Of a stretch of 37,984 nt of DNA, positions 1 through 8,608 are shown one piece after another. The DNA comes from Candidatus Cloacimonadota bacterium (GTDB taxonomy: Bacteria > Cloacimonadota > Cloacimonadia > Cloacimonadales > Cloacimonadaceae), in contig JAKLEY010000002.1 of assembly GCA_022711455.1 (NCBI GenBank), positions 1-37,984 on the forward strand. Reading direction: 5' to 3'. The notes under the pieces were generated by a model. The model was given only the letters and a program-made list of their open reading frames with translations, was not told the origin of the DNA and did not search any database. Each line of letters starts with the position of its first letter. The first letter of the stretch is position 1. The position numbers and the translations under genes are program-made.

Positions 1-1556
<1,556 letters not shown>

Positions 1557-1595
1557 TTACCTCCAGTCTTTTAGTAATCTTTATTCTTGTTATAA

Positions 1596-1622
1596 TTAGC
1601 AGTCACTGTATTTGAGTGCTAA
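1596..1622 (-). promoter_or_regulatory. CIRCE operator (HrcA binding site)
   Basis: The inverted repeat is TTAGCAGTC, 9 nt, then GAGTGCTAA. It differs from the canonical CIRCE (TTAGCACTC-N9-GAGTGCTAA) by one base in the arm nearer groEL. It lies 46 nt upstream of the groEL start and overlaps or follows the predicted -10. That is the normal arrangement for repression by HrcA with heat-shock induction. hrcA itself is not in the window. Confidence 0.93.
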
Positions 1623-1648
1623 TATCAAGATAGCCCAATTTCTGTCAA
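1619..1648 (-). promoter_or_regulatory. Sigma70-type promoter of groEL
   Basis: On the minus strand a perfect -35 TTGACA occupies 1648-1643. Sixteen to eighteen bases later comes a poor -10, GATATT or TATTAG (1626-1619). Transcription would begin inside the CIRCE element, consistent with HrcA control. The -10 hexamer is ambiguous. Confidence 0.65.
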
Positions 1649-1748
1649 GCACAAATTCTTTTTTTATCTCTGGATAGCGCATTCTTAGCTTGACAAGGCG
1701 CTCAGTCTGCAGTTTTTGACCATAAATCTGCCCTGATAAGGATGCTTT

Positions 1749-2684
1749 TTGCACAAATTGATCGAAAATGAAGTCTCGCACCTGATTCCTGACTTAGAAC
1801 GGCATGGGATCGGGATCAGTTCCCAGACAGAGATCCCCTGGGGTCTGCAGTTGCGCTTGCATAAGGACGCTGAGCAAGTGGTGCTCAATGTTTATTATTC
1901 GGAGAAGAAGGGTTTGTCCCGGGTTTTGGGAGGGAAGCGGGAATCGGCGTTATATCAGGAATTGAGCTCACTTCTGGATGCCGGGCGCGGAAAGCCGGCA
2001 GCAAGCTTGCCCCTGCATGCCTGGCAACATTGGTGTGGCTCTGATGAATGTGGCAAGGGAGACTATTTCGGGGCTTTGGTGGTGGCTGCCTTTGCCGTCT
2101 CGCAAGCGGATCTGCCCCGTCTTCAGGCTTTGGGGATCATGGACAGCAAGCGTCTCTCTGACCCTCAGATCAAGGAAATTGCCAAACAGCTCTACTCTGA
2201 ATTCCCTTCGGCGATCAGTTGCATTGTGCTCAAGCCTGTCAAATACAATGAGATCTATGCCAACATGAAAAGCCAGGGCAAGAATCTGAATGACCTTTTG
2301 GCCTGGCAACACGGCACCGTGCTGAGCGAGCTCAAGTCCCGAATTCCCGGTTTGGAGGGTGCGCTGGTGGATCAGTTCAGTCCCTCCAAAAAGGTTCAGA
2401 AGTTGCTCAAAACCAAGCTTCCGCTCTTCTCTGTGATCGAACGGACTGGCGCGGAGGCAGATATAGCAGTGGCAGCTGCTTCGATCGTGGCCAGATACCA
2501 GTTTGTGCAAACTCATGAAGCAATGCGACGTTATTATAAGCTGGATTTTCCGTTTGGAGCTAATTCGAAAGTGAAGAAAACAGCGGGGGAATTCATTGCC
2601 AAATATGGTTTCAAGCGTTTGGGCGAAGCGGCCAAGCTACATTTTGTGACCACCGGACAGCTCTCCCAGCAATCCTTCCTCTAA
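1749..2684 (+). CDS. rnhC: Ribonuclease HIII
   Basis: Endonuclease that cleaves the RNA strand of RNA:DNA hybrids, for example R-loops and primers. The protein has 311 residues. An N-terminal TBP-like substrate-binding domain (about 1-90) precedes the RNase H fold, as in RNase HIII and unlike the shorter RNase HII. The signature GSDECGKGDYFG (97-108) carries the catalytic pair D99/E100. Further acidic candidates are D208 (LVDQF) and D238 (AEADIAVAAASIVAR). The usual Ser after DE is Cys here. The start is TTG at 1749, supported by AAGGA at 1738-1742 with a 6-nt spacer; no in-frame ATG fits better. The gene is divergent from groEL and separated from the next gene by 175 bp, so it is probably monocistronic. 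Confidence 0.93.
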   Translation: MHKLIENEVSHLIPDLERHGIGISSQTEIPWGLQLRLHKDAEQVVLNVYYSEKKGLSRVLGGKRESALYQELSSLLDAGRGKPAASLPLHAWQHWCGSDECGKGDYFGALVVAAFAVSQADLPRLQALGIMDSKRLSDPQIKEIAKQLYSEFPSAISCIVLKPVKYNEIYANMKSQGKNLNDLLAWQHGTVLSELKSRIPGLEGALVDQFSPSKKVQKLLKTKLPLFSVIERTGAEADIAVAAASIVARYQFVQTHEAMRRYYKLDFPFGANSKVKKTAGEFIAKYGFKRLGEAAKLHFVTTGQLSQQSFL

Positions 2685-2859
2685 GCCTGTGCGCACAGAA
2701 AGTTCTTGACAGATTGCCGTCCCTGTAAGAGTGTTCCGCAAATGACGGCAGCAATAATACACCTATCCCAAAGATGCCTGTTTATTGCCCGCTAAATTTA
2801 ATATACTTCAGAGCCATGAGCTCGATTATTCCGTAAACAAATAAGCTGGAGAACCCTTT

Positions 2860-3684
2860 ATGATCAAATCCATGGGACGTCTGAACATAGACGACTATAA
2901 AATAATGGATGCCCACGTCGAAAAAATATTCCGTAATCTGGATAAAGACAAGACGGCACTGGCAAAAAAACAAATTCTGGAGCTGGCAAACACCGCGAAC
3001 TATTTCGTCCGCGAAGACCTCGGTAAACGTTTGGCACTCTATAACGGGGAAGGCGCTCTCGACACCATTATCGGCGAAATGCTGGAAGATCACTTTTATG
3101 GCGTGCGTGCCACCGCGCTTTTCTATATATATTACAAGAAACAAGACACCCCGGAAGTCATTATCAAGACCCTGGAAAAGACTTTTGAAACCGTGCCCTG
3201 GGAATCGGAGACCATCTGTTTTGATATGTGGAAACGCGCTCCGGAAGTGATGAAAGAGTATATGCCCTTCTGGGCTGAATCCGACAGCGAAAAGAAGCGC
3301 GCCATGTCCATGCACGGCATGGAAAACATCTCCTCCCGCCATCCTCAGTATATCCTCACCTTTGTCTCCAAACTGCTGGCAGACGAGAGCGACGAGGTTC
3401 AGAAGAAGATCTCGCACGTGCTCACTCAGGTTGCCCGGTCCCGACCCTTGCAATGTTACACCAATATCCGCCGCTGGTTGATCGAAGGTGATGAAAAAAA
3501 GAACCGCACAATCTGGCAAACCATGAAGAAACTCGCCAATATCTATGGCCAGCGCAGTAAAAAGGATAAAAGCCAGGATTTCATCAACATCACTCACAAG
3601 ACCATTCAGGAATGGAAAAGCGATTCCAATCCAAAGGTCCAGCAGATGGGCCAGCGTCTGGCTCAGATCATAAACAAGAAATAG
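2860..3684 (+). CDS. HEAT-like alpha-helical repeat protein, possibly a distant AlkD relative
   Basis: A 274-residue soluble protein that appears all alpha-helical. Successive helix pairs resemble HEAT repeats, for example around 60-90 (EDHFYGVRATALFYIYYKK), 145-190 (RHPQYILTFVSKLLADESDE) and 195-225, the last with a WL..GDEKKNRTIWQTMKKL pattern. That last pattern recalls the helical solenoid of AlkD-type alkylation-repair proteins. I cannot place the AlkD catalytic W/D/R residues in it, so no enzymatic role is claimed. Start ATG 2860 has GGAG at 2848-2851. It is the first gene of a run leading 30 nt later into a TrmJ-type methyltransferase and then a convincing AlkD homologue, which suggests a nucleic-acid-binding role. 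Upstream, TTGACA at 2706-2711 lacks a good -10. Confidence 0.6.
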   Translation: MIKSMGRLNIDDYKIMDAHVEKIFRNLDKDKTALAKKQILELANTANYFVREDLGKRLALYNGEGALDTIIGEMLEDHFYGVRATALFYIYYKKQDTPEVIIKTLEKTFETVPWESETICFDMWKRAPEVMKEYMPFWAESDSEKKRAMSMHGMENISSRHPQYILTFVSKLLADESDEVQKKISHVLTQVARSRPLQCYTNIRRWLIEGDEKKNRTIWQTMKKLANIYGQRSKKDKSQDFINITHKTIQEWKSDSNPKVQQMGQRLAQIINKK

Positions 3685-3714
3685 CAGCCTCATCCAAAGT
3701 CCCTGCTCCGCTCT

Positions 3715-4497
3715 ATGAAAGCCCTGTTGCCCAATGTTCACATCATATTGGTCGAGCCGGTTTATGCCGGAAATGTGGGCGCGGTTGCCAGGATCATGCA
3801 CAATTTTTCGATTCCTCATCTGCGGATAGTGGGAGAGGTGCCTCAGAAAAACGATTATATCATGGCCGTGCACTCCAATCACATATTGGAAGAGGCCTTG
3901 ATCTTCAAGACTCTGGCAGAGGCAGTTGCTGATCTGGACCGCGTGATAGCTCTTTCCAGAAGAGTGGGCAAGACCAAGCCCGTAGACATGAATCCCAAAG
4001 CAACCGCAAATTATGTTCAGGAACTTTCCCATCTGCAGATCGGGCTTGTCTTCGGGCGCGAAACCTATGGCCTCACTGATCTGGAAGCCGATCTCTGCCC
4101 CCTGCGTTGCCACATTCCCTCCAATCCTGAGTTTCCTTCTCTCAATCTGGCTCAGGCGGTGACTGTTGCCACCTGGGAGATCTATCAGGCTCGCCTCGAT
4201 TCTTCCACGGGCAGACAGCCCAGGAGTGACGCGGCCAAAGGAAAAGAGCTTGACAGCGTGAAGCGTTATATGATAGAGGTTATGCGTGAGATCGGTTACT
4301 TCCGTTCCTATGAACCCACGAACTGGGAGAGCTTTCTGGACAAAATGTTCAGCCAGCTCAATCCCTCTCGGGAGATGCTCTACAGGTTCAGGCAGATGTT
4401 TAACCGCTTTCATGTCCTGGTCACCGGCAAGGGCAGGGGCTATGAAGTGCATGAAGGCTTAAACCCGGAAAAAAAGGGAGACGCGGATGGAGAATAA
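3715..4497 (+). CDS. TrmJ-type tRNA/rRNA 2'-O-methyltransferase (SpoU/SPOUT family)
   Basis: SAM-dependent ribose 2'-O-methyltransferase, probably acting on tRNA position 32 like TrmJ. All three SpoU motifs of the knotted SPOUT fold are present: NVGAVAR (20-26), GLVFGRETYGLT (110-121) and SLNLAQAVTVATWEI (142-156). A helical C-terminal extension of about 90 residues (170-260) agrees in length with TrmJ, which is about 240-260 aa. The start at 3715 is a reasonable ATG, but no clear Shine-Dalgarno precedes it, so translation may be coupled to the upstream gene ending 30 nt earlier. The 3' end overlaps the AlkD gene by 11 nt. The exact tRNA site cannot be read from sequence. Confidence 0.88.
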   Translation: MKALLPNVHIILVEPVYAGNVGAVARIMHNFSIPHLRIVGEVPQKNDYIMAVHSNHILEEALIFKTLAEAVADLDRVIALSRRVGKTKPVDMNPKATANYVQELSHLQIGLVFGRETYGLTDLEADLCPLRCHIPSNPEFPSLNLAQAVTVATWEIYQARLDSSTGRQPRSDAAKGKELDSVKRYMIEVMREIGYFRSYEPTNWESFLDKMFSQLNPSREMLYRFRQMFNRFHVLVTGKGRGYEVHEGLNPEKKGDADGE

Positions 4498-5248
4498 AGC
4501 AGCCGTTTTCAGTGAGATCATGAAGCTCACGGAACGCTTTTTTTTGGATAATGAGGATCCTGTTCTGGCGCTGAAATATGCCAGATTTTTCAAAGAGGGC
4601 TACGATCCCTATGGCCTCAGTGAGGAAATGATCCGGGATCACAAACGCATGCTGGTGGAGAAATACTCTTTTAGTCCTCAGGAAGCCGCTGAACTGGGGC
4701 ATAGCTTCCTGAAAACCGGAAAGTATGAATTTGGCAGCCTTGCCGTGATGTTGCTCAAGAAATTCCGCCCCAAATTCAATCTGGAAGTGTTCCACACCGT
4801 GCGAGCCTGGTTTGATGACGGGGTCGAGAACTGGGCGCATTCGGACATGATCTGTTCCAATATCACCCCGGTCTTTCTGGAGCTGCATATCGTGGAGCTG
4901 GATGGCTTTGCGGATTGGCGCTATTCTGAGAGCAAATGGACTCGCAGAGCGGTTCCGGTGACCATGCTCTACCTGCGCAAAACAGCTGATCCGGCACAAT
5001 TGCTGGATTTCATCGAGCCCATGATGCAGGATCATGAATATGTGGTGCATCAGGGTTTGGGCTGGTTTCTGAAACAGCTCTGGGTGGTGCATCCGAAAGA
5101 GGTGGAAGAATTCCTCCATAAACACCGCAACACCGCGCCGCGCCTCATTGTCCAATATGCCACGGAGAAGATGCACAAGGACAAACGCAAGCGGTTCCGC
5201 AGGGACGAGAAACCCAAAACTCAGTTCAAAAAGAAACCGACCAGATAA
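4487..5248 (+). CDS. AlkD-type DNA alkylation repair glycosylase
   Basis: HEAT-solenoid DNA glycosylase that removes positively charged alkylpurines (3-methyl and 7-methylpurines) without flipping the base. The protein has 253 residues, against about 230-240 for typical AlkD. Active-site positions known from Bacillus cereus AlkD (W109, D113, R148, W187) are matched in order and spacing by W116 and D120 (NWAHSD), R153/R154 (WTRR) and W193 (GWFLKQLW). The C-terminus is a highly basic tail (225-253) that could add DNA affinity. Start ATG 4487 overlaps the end of the methyltransferase gene and is preceded by GGGAG. Co-transcription with the upstream HEAT-like protein is likely. Confidence 0.88.
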   Translation: MENKAAVFSEIMKLTERFFLDNEDPVLALKYARFFKEGYDPYGLSEEMIRDHKRMLVEKYSFSPQEAAELGHSFLKTGKYEFGSLAVMLLKKFRPKFNLEVFHTVRAWFDDGVENWAHSDMICSNITPVFLELHIVELDGFADWRYSESKWTRRAVPVTMLYLRKTADPAQLLDFIEPMMQDHEYVVHQGLGWFLKQLWVVHPKEVEEFLHKHRNTAPRLIVQYATEKMHKDKRKRFRRDEKPKTQFKKKPTR

Positions 5249-5328
5249 ATTGCCGGGACCTGAGATTTAGCTTTACAAAAATTAGCCCCTGTATAAATTA
5301 GCAGAAATTGATATTTAGGAGAGTGCTT

Positions 5329-5811
5329 ATGGAATTCATGCTGGAACAGCTTAGTTTTCCTGAGGATTGCAATATAATTCTGGGTCAAAGCCACTTCATC
5401 AAAACCGTGGAGGATCTCTATGAGGCCATGGTCAACAGTGTCCCCGGAATCAGCTTTGGGCTGGCTTTTTGCGAAGCTTCGGGTCCCTGCCTGATCCGCA
5501 AGGATGGCACGGATCATGAATTGATCGAGATCGCGGTGCAAAACATGCAGCGTCTGGGCTCCGGTCACAGCTTTCTGATCGTGATGCGCGGTGCCTTTCC
5601 GATCAACGTCCTGCCTGCGGTCAAGGACTGCCGTGAGGTGTTGAACATCTTCTGCGCCACTTCCAATCCGGTGCAGGTCATCCTTGCCAAAACCGAGCAG
5701 GGATGCGGCATTCTGGGAGTGATAGACGGCGCTTCACCCAAGGGCACGGAACTGGATACCGACATCAGCAACCGCAAGAAATTCCTGCTGGACATAGGAT
5801 ATAAACGCTAA
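5329..5811 (+). CDS. Adenosine-specific kinase family protein (DUF355)
   Basis: Member of the small DUF355 family, annotated as adenosine-specific kinase from structural and ligand work on archaeal members. Sequence hallmarks run through the protein: NIILGQSHFIKTVEDLYEA, VPGISFGLAFCEASG, GAFPINVLPAVKDC, IFCATSNPVQVI and GILGVIDGASPKG. At 160 residues it has the usual family length. I set the start at ATG 5329 because AGGAG (5317-5321) is 7 nt upstream; an in-frame TTG at 5308 has no such site. It is followed after 1 nt by thpR and then recA. TTTACA (5272-5277) with TATAAA (5292-5297) might be a promoter, but the spacing is only 14 nt. The physiological substrate is not proven for bacterial homologues. 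Confidence 0.9.
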   Translation: MEFMLEQLSFPEDCNIILGQSHFIKTVEDLYEAMVNSVPGISFGLAFCEASGPCLIRKDGTDHELIEIAVQNMQRLGSGHSFLIVMRGAFPINVLPAVKDCREVLNIFCATSNPVQVILAKTEQGCGILGVIDGASPKGTELDTDISNRKKFLLDIGYKR

Positions 5812-5812
5812 G

Positions 5813-6373
5813 ATGAAGATGCGCAGCTTTATTGCCCTGGAGCTTGCTCCGGAAGCGCACGCTCTGCTCTCGGATCAGCTCAGGACCTGGAAAGCAGCTT
5901 ACCCCGTCGGAATCAATTGGGTCAGGGAAGAAAATCTGCATCAGACTCTGCTCTTCCTGGGTGATATCGAGCCCACAAGCATTCCCGATCTGGAACAAAT
6001 GCTTGAAGAGCTTGGGAATCAGCAAGCCCCCTTCGAATTGCGGCTGTCCGGATTTGAACTCTTTCCTTTCAAACAGCCTCGCATGATCTGGGCTCAGTTG
6101 GAATCCCCGGATAATTCACCCGTGAAGTTCAACCGCCTGCTGCTTCATGCCGCCAAAGAACTCGGTCTGGAGCCGGACGAAAAGCCCCTGCGTCTGCATA
6201 TTACCATGGGCAGGATCAAAGCGCCTCAGAGCCCCGCTGTCGAAGCAGCGATCATGCAGGCAGCCTGCACCACTCCCTTGCTGCCGTTTGGCTCTCTAAG
6301 CCTCTATCAGAGCGTTCTGCAACCTGAAGGCCCTGTCTATACCCTGATCAAACAGATAGAATTGACAAAATAA
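5813..6373 (+). CDS. thpR: RNA 2',3'-cyclic 3'-phosphodiesterase (LigT/2H family)
   Basis: Opens 2',3'-cyclic phosphates at RNA ends. It is a 2H phosphoesterase with both catalytic H-x-T motifs visible: H43-Q-T45 in [10 protein letters not shown] and H129-I-T131 in [10 protein letters not shown]. At 186 residues it matches the usual ThpR length. Its ATG comes 1 nt after the DUF355 stop, so the two are translationally coupled, and recA starts 19 nt downstream. Placement of thpR/ligT directly before recA is a recurrent arrangement in several bacterial phyla, often with cinA, which is absent here. Confidence 0.92.
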   Translation: MKMRSFIALELAPEAHALLSDQLRTWKAAYPVGINWVREENLHQTLLFLGDIEPTSIPDLEQMLEELGNQQAPFELRLSGFELFPFKQPRMIWAQLESPDNSPVKFNRLLLHAAKELGLEPDEKPLRLHITMGRIKAPQSPAVEAAIMQAACTTPLLPFGSLSLYQSVLQPEGPVYTLIKQIELTK

Positions 6374-6392
6374 TATATACGGAGATTTAACA

Positions 6393-7469
6393 ATGCTGGA
6401 AAAAACCAAAGCCACCGCCCTCAAAAGCGCTATCACCCAATTGGAAAAGAAATTCGGAACCGGCACCCTGATGCGTTTGGGCGATAAACCCAAGGTCGAG
6501 ACTGACGTGATCCCAACCGGTGCTTTCAATCTCGATATTGCCCTCGGAATCGGCGGCATCCCCAAAGGCAGGATCATAGAGGTCTATGGAGCGGAAGCTT
6601 CCGGAAAGACCACTCTGTCTCTGCATATAGCCGCGGAATGCCAAAAACTGGGTGGCACAGTTGCCTTCATCGATGCTGAACATGCGCTGGACGTCCATTA
6701 TGCCAAACGTTTGGGTGTGATGACGGACGATATGCTGCTCTCTCAACCCGATGGCGGAGAACAGGCTCTGGAGATCACTGAGATCCTGGTGCGCAGTTCT
6801 GCCGTGGATCTGATCATCATCGATTCTGTGGCTGCCCTGGTGCCCAAAGCTGAGATCGAAGGTTCGATGGGCGACACTCATGTGGGTCTGCAAGCCCGTT
6901 TGATGAGCCAGGCTCTGCGCAAACTTACTGCCATCGTCTCCAAATCGAACACCGCGGTGCTCTTTATCAATCAAACCCGTATGAAGATCGGGGTTCCGGC
7001 TTTTGTGAATCCGGAAACCACCACCGGGGGAATGGCGCTGAAGTTCTATTCCTCTGTGCGGATGGAAGTTCGCTCCGCCGGCGCGATCAAGGATCCCTCC
7101 CAGGATAATATGGTGCTGGGCGTCAAAACCAAAGTCAAGATCGTCAAAAACAAATTCGCGCCACCCTTCAAGACCGTGGAATTCCCCATCATCTTCGGTC
7201 AAGGTATCTCGCAGTTGGATATCATTTTGGATATGGCCGTCGGTCTCGATATCATCAAGAAGAGCGGCTCCTGGTACTCCTATAACAGCGAAAAGATCGC
7301 TCAGGGTTCCGAGAAGACCAAGGCTTGGCTCCTGGAGAACCCGGCTATCCTGAAGGAAGTGGAAGAGATTCTCAAACAAAAGGTTAGCCCCGAAATCCTC
7401 GAAAGCGCGGACATAGCTGATCCCAGCGAACTGGATGATGAACTCCCTGCTGATAACCAGCCGGATTGA
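6393..7469 (+). CDS. recA: Recombinase RecA
   Basis: Forms filaments on single-stranded DNA for strand exchange and SOS co-protease activity. The protein has 358 residues. The Walker A motif is GAEASGKTT (66-74), where nearly all RecA proteins have GPESSGKTT. DAEHALD (94-100) and the Walker B strand [10 protein letters not shown] (140-149) are normal. The L2 region reads [22 protein letters not shown] (193-214). It is one residue longer than the common GVMFGNPE and has Met in place of the usual Asn after TTGG. The C-terminus is acidic, as usual. The start has GGAG about 8 nt upstream. recX overlaps the 3' end by 35 nt. I found no convincing LexA operator upstream. Confidence 0.97.
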   Translation: MLEKTKATALKSAITQLEKKFGTGTLMRLGDKPKVETDVIPTGAFNLDIALGIGGIPKGRIIEVYGAEASGKTTLSLHIAAECQKLGGTVAFIDAEHALDVHYAKRLGVMTDDMLLSQPDGGEQALEITEILVRSSAVDLIIIDSVAALVPKAEIEGSMGDTHVGLQARLMSQALRKLTAIVSKSNTAVLFINQTRMKIGVPAFVNPETTTGGMALKFYSSVRMEVRSAGAIKDPSQDNMVLGVKTKVKIVKNKFAPPFKTVEFPIIFGQGISQLDIILDMAVGLDIIKKSGSWYSYNSEKIAQGSEKTKAWLLENPAILKEVEEILKQKVSPEILESADIADPSELDDELPADNQPD

Positions 7470-8058
7470 AGCCCCCTCCTCCGCCCGGATCAAACTCAAT
7501 AATATCTGGTGGGGAACCTTGCCGGTCAAGGTTCTCCACCCTTTTTTTGTCTCTGAACAAGAACAGGAGATCGATTCCGAAGCTGAAAACAGGCTGATCC
7601 AAAAACTCAGCGACTATGCCCGGGACCTGCTCTTTGACTATCTTTCCAAAGCCGAACATTCCGAAGCATCCTGCGTGAACTATCTCAAACGCAAACGCTT
7701 CCATCCCACGATCATAAACGCCGCGATCGAAGCTGCCAAAAGCCACAATTTCCTCTCGGACAGCCGTTTTGCGGAGCTTTACGTCCGCAGTCTGCTGGAA
7801 GCCGGGAAAAGCCGCAGATACATCATTGCCAAACTCAGGCTGCAAAAGATCCCGGCCTCGCTCTACGAACCCGTTTTTGAAGAATACTATGATCCGGAAG
7901 AGACCCTTGAGCGCCTGAGCGATGAAATAGTGCGGCTCTGCCTGAGTTACGGGGATATCCCCCTCTCCAAAAAAAAGGAAAAGGCCTTCGCCTCCCTCTA
8001 CCGCAGAGGCTGGGAACTGGATATTATTCACAAGGCGTGGAAAAAAAGCACTGAATAA
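7435..8058 (+). CDS. recX: Regulatory protein RecX
   Basis: Small helical protein that binds RecA filaments and limits or modulates their activity. It is 207 residues long, with the three-helix tandem repeats of Rec[16 protein letters not shown]...[62 protein letters not shown]. The L-D-x-R-F-A turn and the K/R-x-x-x-I-x-x-K-L motif are the family signature. The first Met codons (7435 and 7438) lie within recA, so the two are translationally coupled. The stop codon TAA (8056-8058) shares its last two bases with the first heptamer of the repeat element that follows. The N-terminal 40 residues are less conserved, so the exact start is uncertain. Confidence 0.85.
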   Translation: MMNSLLITSRIEAPSSARIKLNNIWWGTLPVKVLHPFFVSEQEQEIDSEAENRLIQKLSDYARDLLFDYLSKAEHSEASCVNYLKRKRFHPTIINAAIEAAKSHNFLSDSRFAELYVRSLLEAGKSRRYIIAKLRLQKIPASLYEPVFEEYYDPEETLERLSDEIVRLCLSYGDIPLSKKKEKAFASLYRRGWELDIIHKAWKKSTE

Positions 8059-8094
8059 TTAAGAATTAAGAATTAAGAATTAAGCTGCGCTGGT

Positions 8095-8342
8095 CGCAGG
8101 AGTCATTTCCGCCTATCACGTCTCAGACGCGCAACCCGGTCTTCCTCCCGACAGCAGGCTTGGGAATGCTACGTAAGCTTCAAGGCGGATAGGACTCATA
8201 CACTTGCAAACCGCTTATAGCCCTTACCCGAGGGCATGAGTCCTATCCGCGTCAAAGCCTGCTCCGCGTTAATGACTTGTGCCGTCAGCAGATAGTTGAG
8301 ATCGCTTTTGAATCTTCTACAGTCGCGGAAATGACTCCTGCG
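8095..8342. repeat. Nested inverted repeats inside element A
   Basis: Three arm pairs fold in register. The outer pair is CGCAGGAGTCATTTCCGC (8095-8112) with its perfect 18-nt complement at 8325-8342. The middle pair is AGCAGGCTT (8153-8161) with AAGCCTGCT (8255-8263). The inner pair is GCGGATAGGACTCAT (8185-8199) with ATGAGTCCTATCCGC (8236-8250), closing on a 36-nt loop. The order is properly nested, so the strand could form one branched cruciform or RNA hairpin of about 250 nt. Confidence 0.9.
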
Positions 8343-8407
8343 AGACCTTGCCTTTGCTCTTCCTGCGATCAGACCCCTCTCATCTCACTATTATACCGCT
8401 GCCTGAA

Positions 8408-8462
8408 GCGGTTTGAAAGCGGTTAGTCAGCGGTCAGTAAGCGATATGATACCGATATGACC
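8408..8462. repeat. 11-bp tandem array, five units (copy 1)
   Basis: Five consecutive 11-mers start at 8408, 8419, 8430, 8441 and 8452. The first three are GCGGTTTGAAA, GCGGTTAGTCA and GCGGTCAGTAA, and the last two are more diverged. They are preceded by CCGCTGCCTGAAGCGG, a short hairpin. The block aligns without gaps to 24888-24942 (about 82% identity over 73 nt including the lead-in). One turn per repeat suggests a protein-binding array on one helix face, but this is unproven. Confidence 0.85.
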
Positions 8463-8510
8463 AAAGGCAAGCGGCCCCACGGCTTAATTCTTAATTCATA
8501 ATTCTTAATT

Positions 8511-8608
8511 CCTGCATAGCAGGTAAAAAAGCTGTGGAAAGGGAAGCTAAATTGCATTATTGTATCAATGACGGGATTAATGAAGATCCCGGATGAAGAG
8601 GCTAAACG
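8511..8608. other. Leader of the C25 peptidase gene
   Basis: Together with element A this fills the 550-bp gap between recX and the peptidase gene. The 98 bp right of the heptamer border hold no ORF and no confident promoter. GATGAAGAGG just upstream of the ATG at 8609 gives a weak Shine-Dalgarno. The promoter may lie here or inside the element. Confidence 0.5.

Larger units (their letters stand above)
8057..8510. repeat. Intergenic element A, bounded by 4x AATTAAG and 4x CTTAATT heptamers
   Basis: The left border is four perfect copies of AATTAAG (8057-8084). The right border is four copies of CTTAATT (8483-8510), the third reading CATAATT. The two 28-bp arms are complementary at 27 of 28 positions, so the 454-bp unit folds into one large hairpin. 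Inside are three nested inverted repeats (8095-8342) and an 11-bp tandem array (8408-8462). There is no credible ORF inside. The left border begins within the recX stop codon. Elements with the same plan but other heptamers lie at 21375-21548 and 24666-24802. Function unknown: a non-autonomous mobile element or a 3'-end RNA structure are both possible. Confidence 0.85.

Noticed and set aside
2782-4452. 556-codon minus-strand ORF
   Set aside because: It lies antisense across the HEAT-like and TrmJ-type genes, both supported by motifs or operon structure. It has no recognisable domain and has the His/Leu/Phe-rich look of mirror frames.
6374-6392. LexA/SOS box before recA
   Set aside because: The 19-nt gap to thpR and the upstream coding end show no palindromic operator I can defend.
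6387-7529. 380-codon minus-strand ORF
   Set aside because: Antisense of recA; no motifs, no start signals.
8057-8510. Possible CRISPR array in the repeat-rich gap
   Set aside because: Repeats are 7 or 11 bp without unique spacers of constant length, and no cas genes are present.
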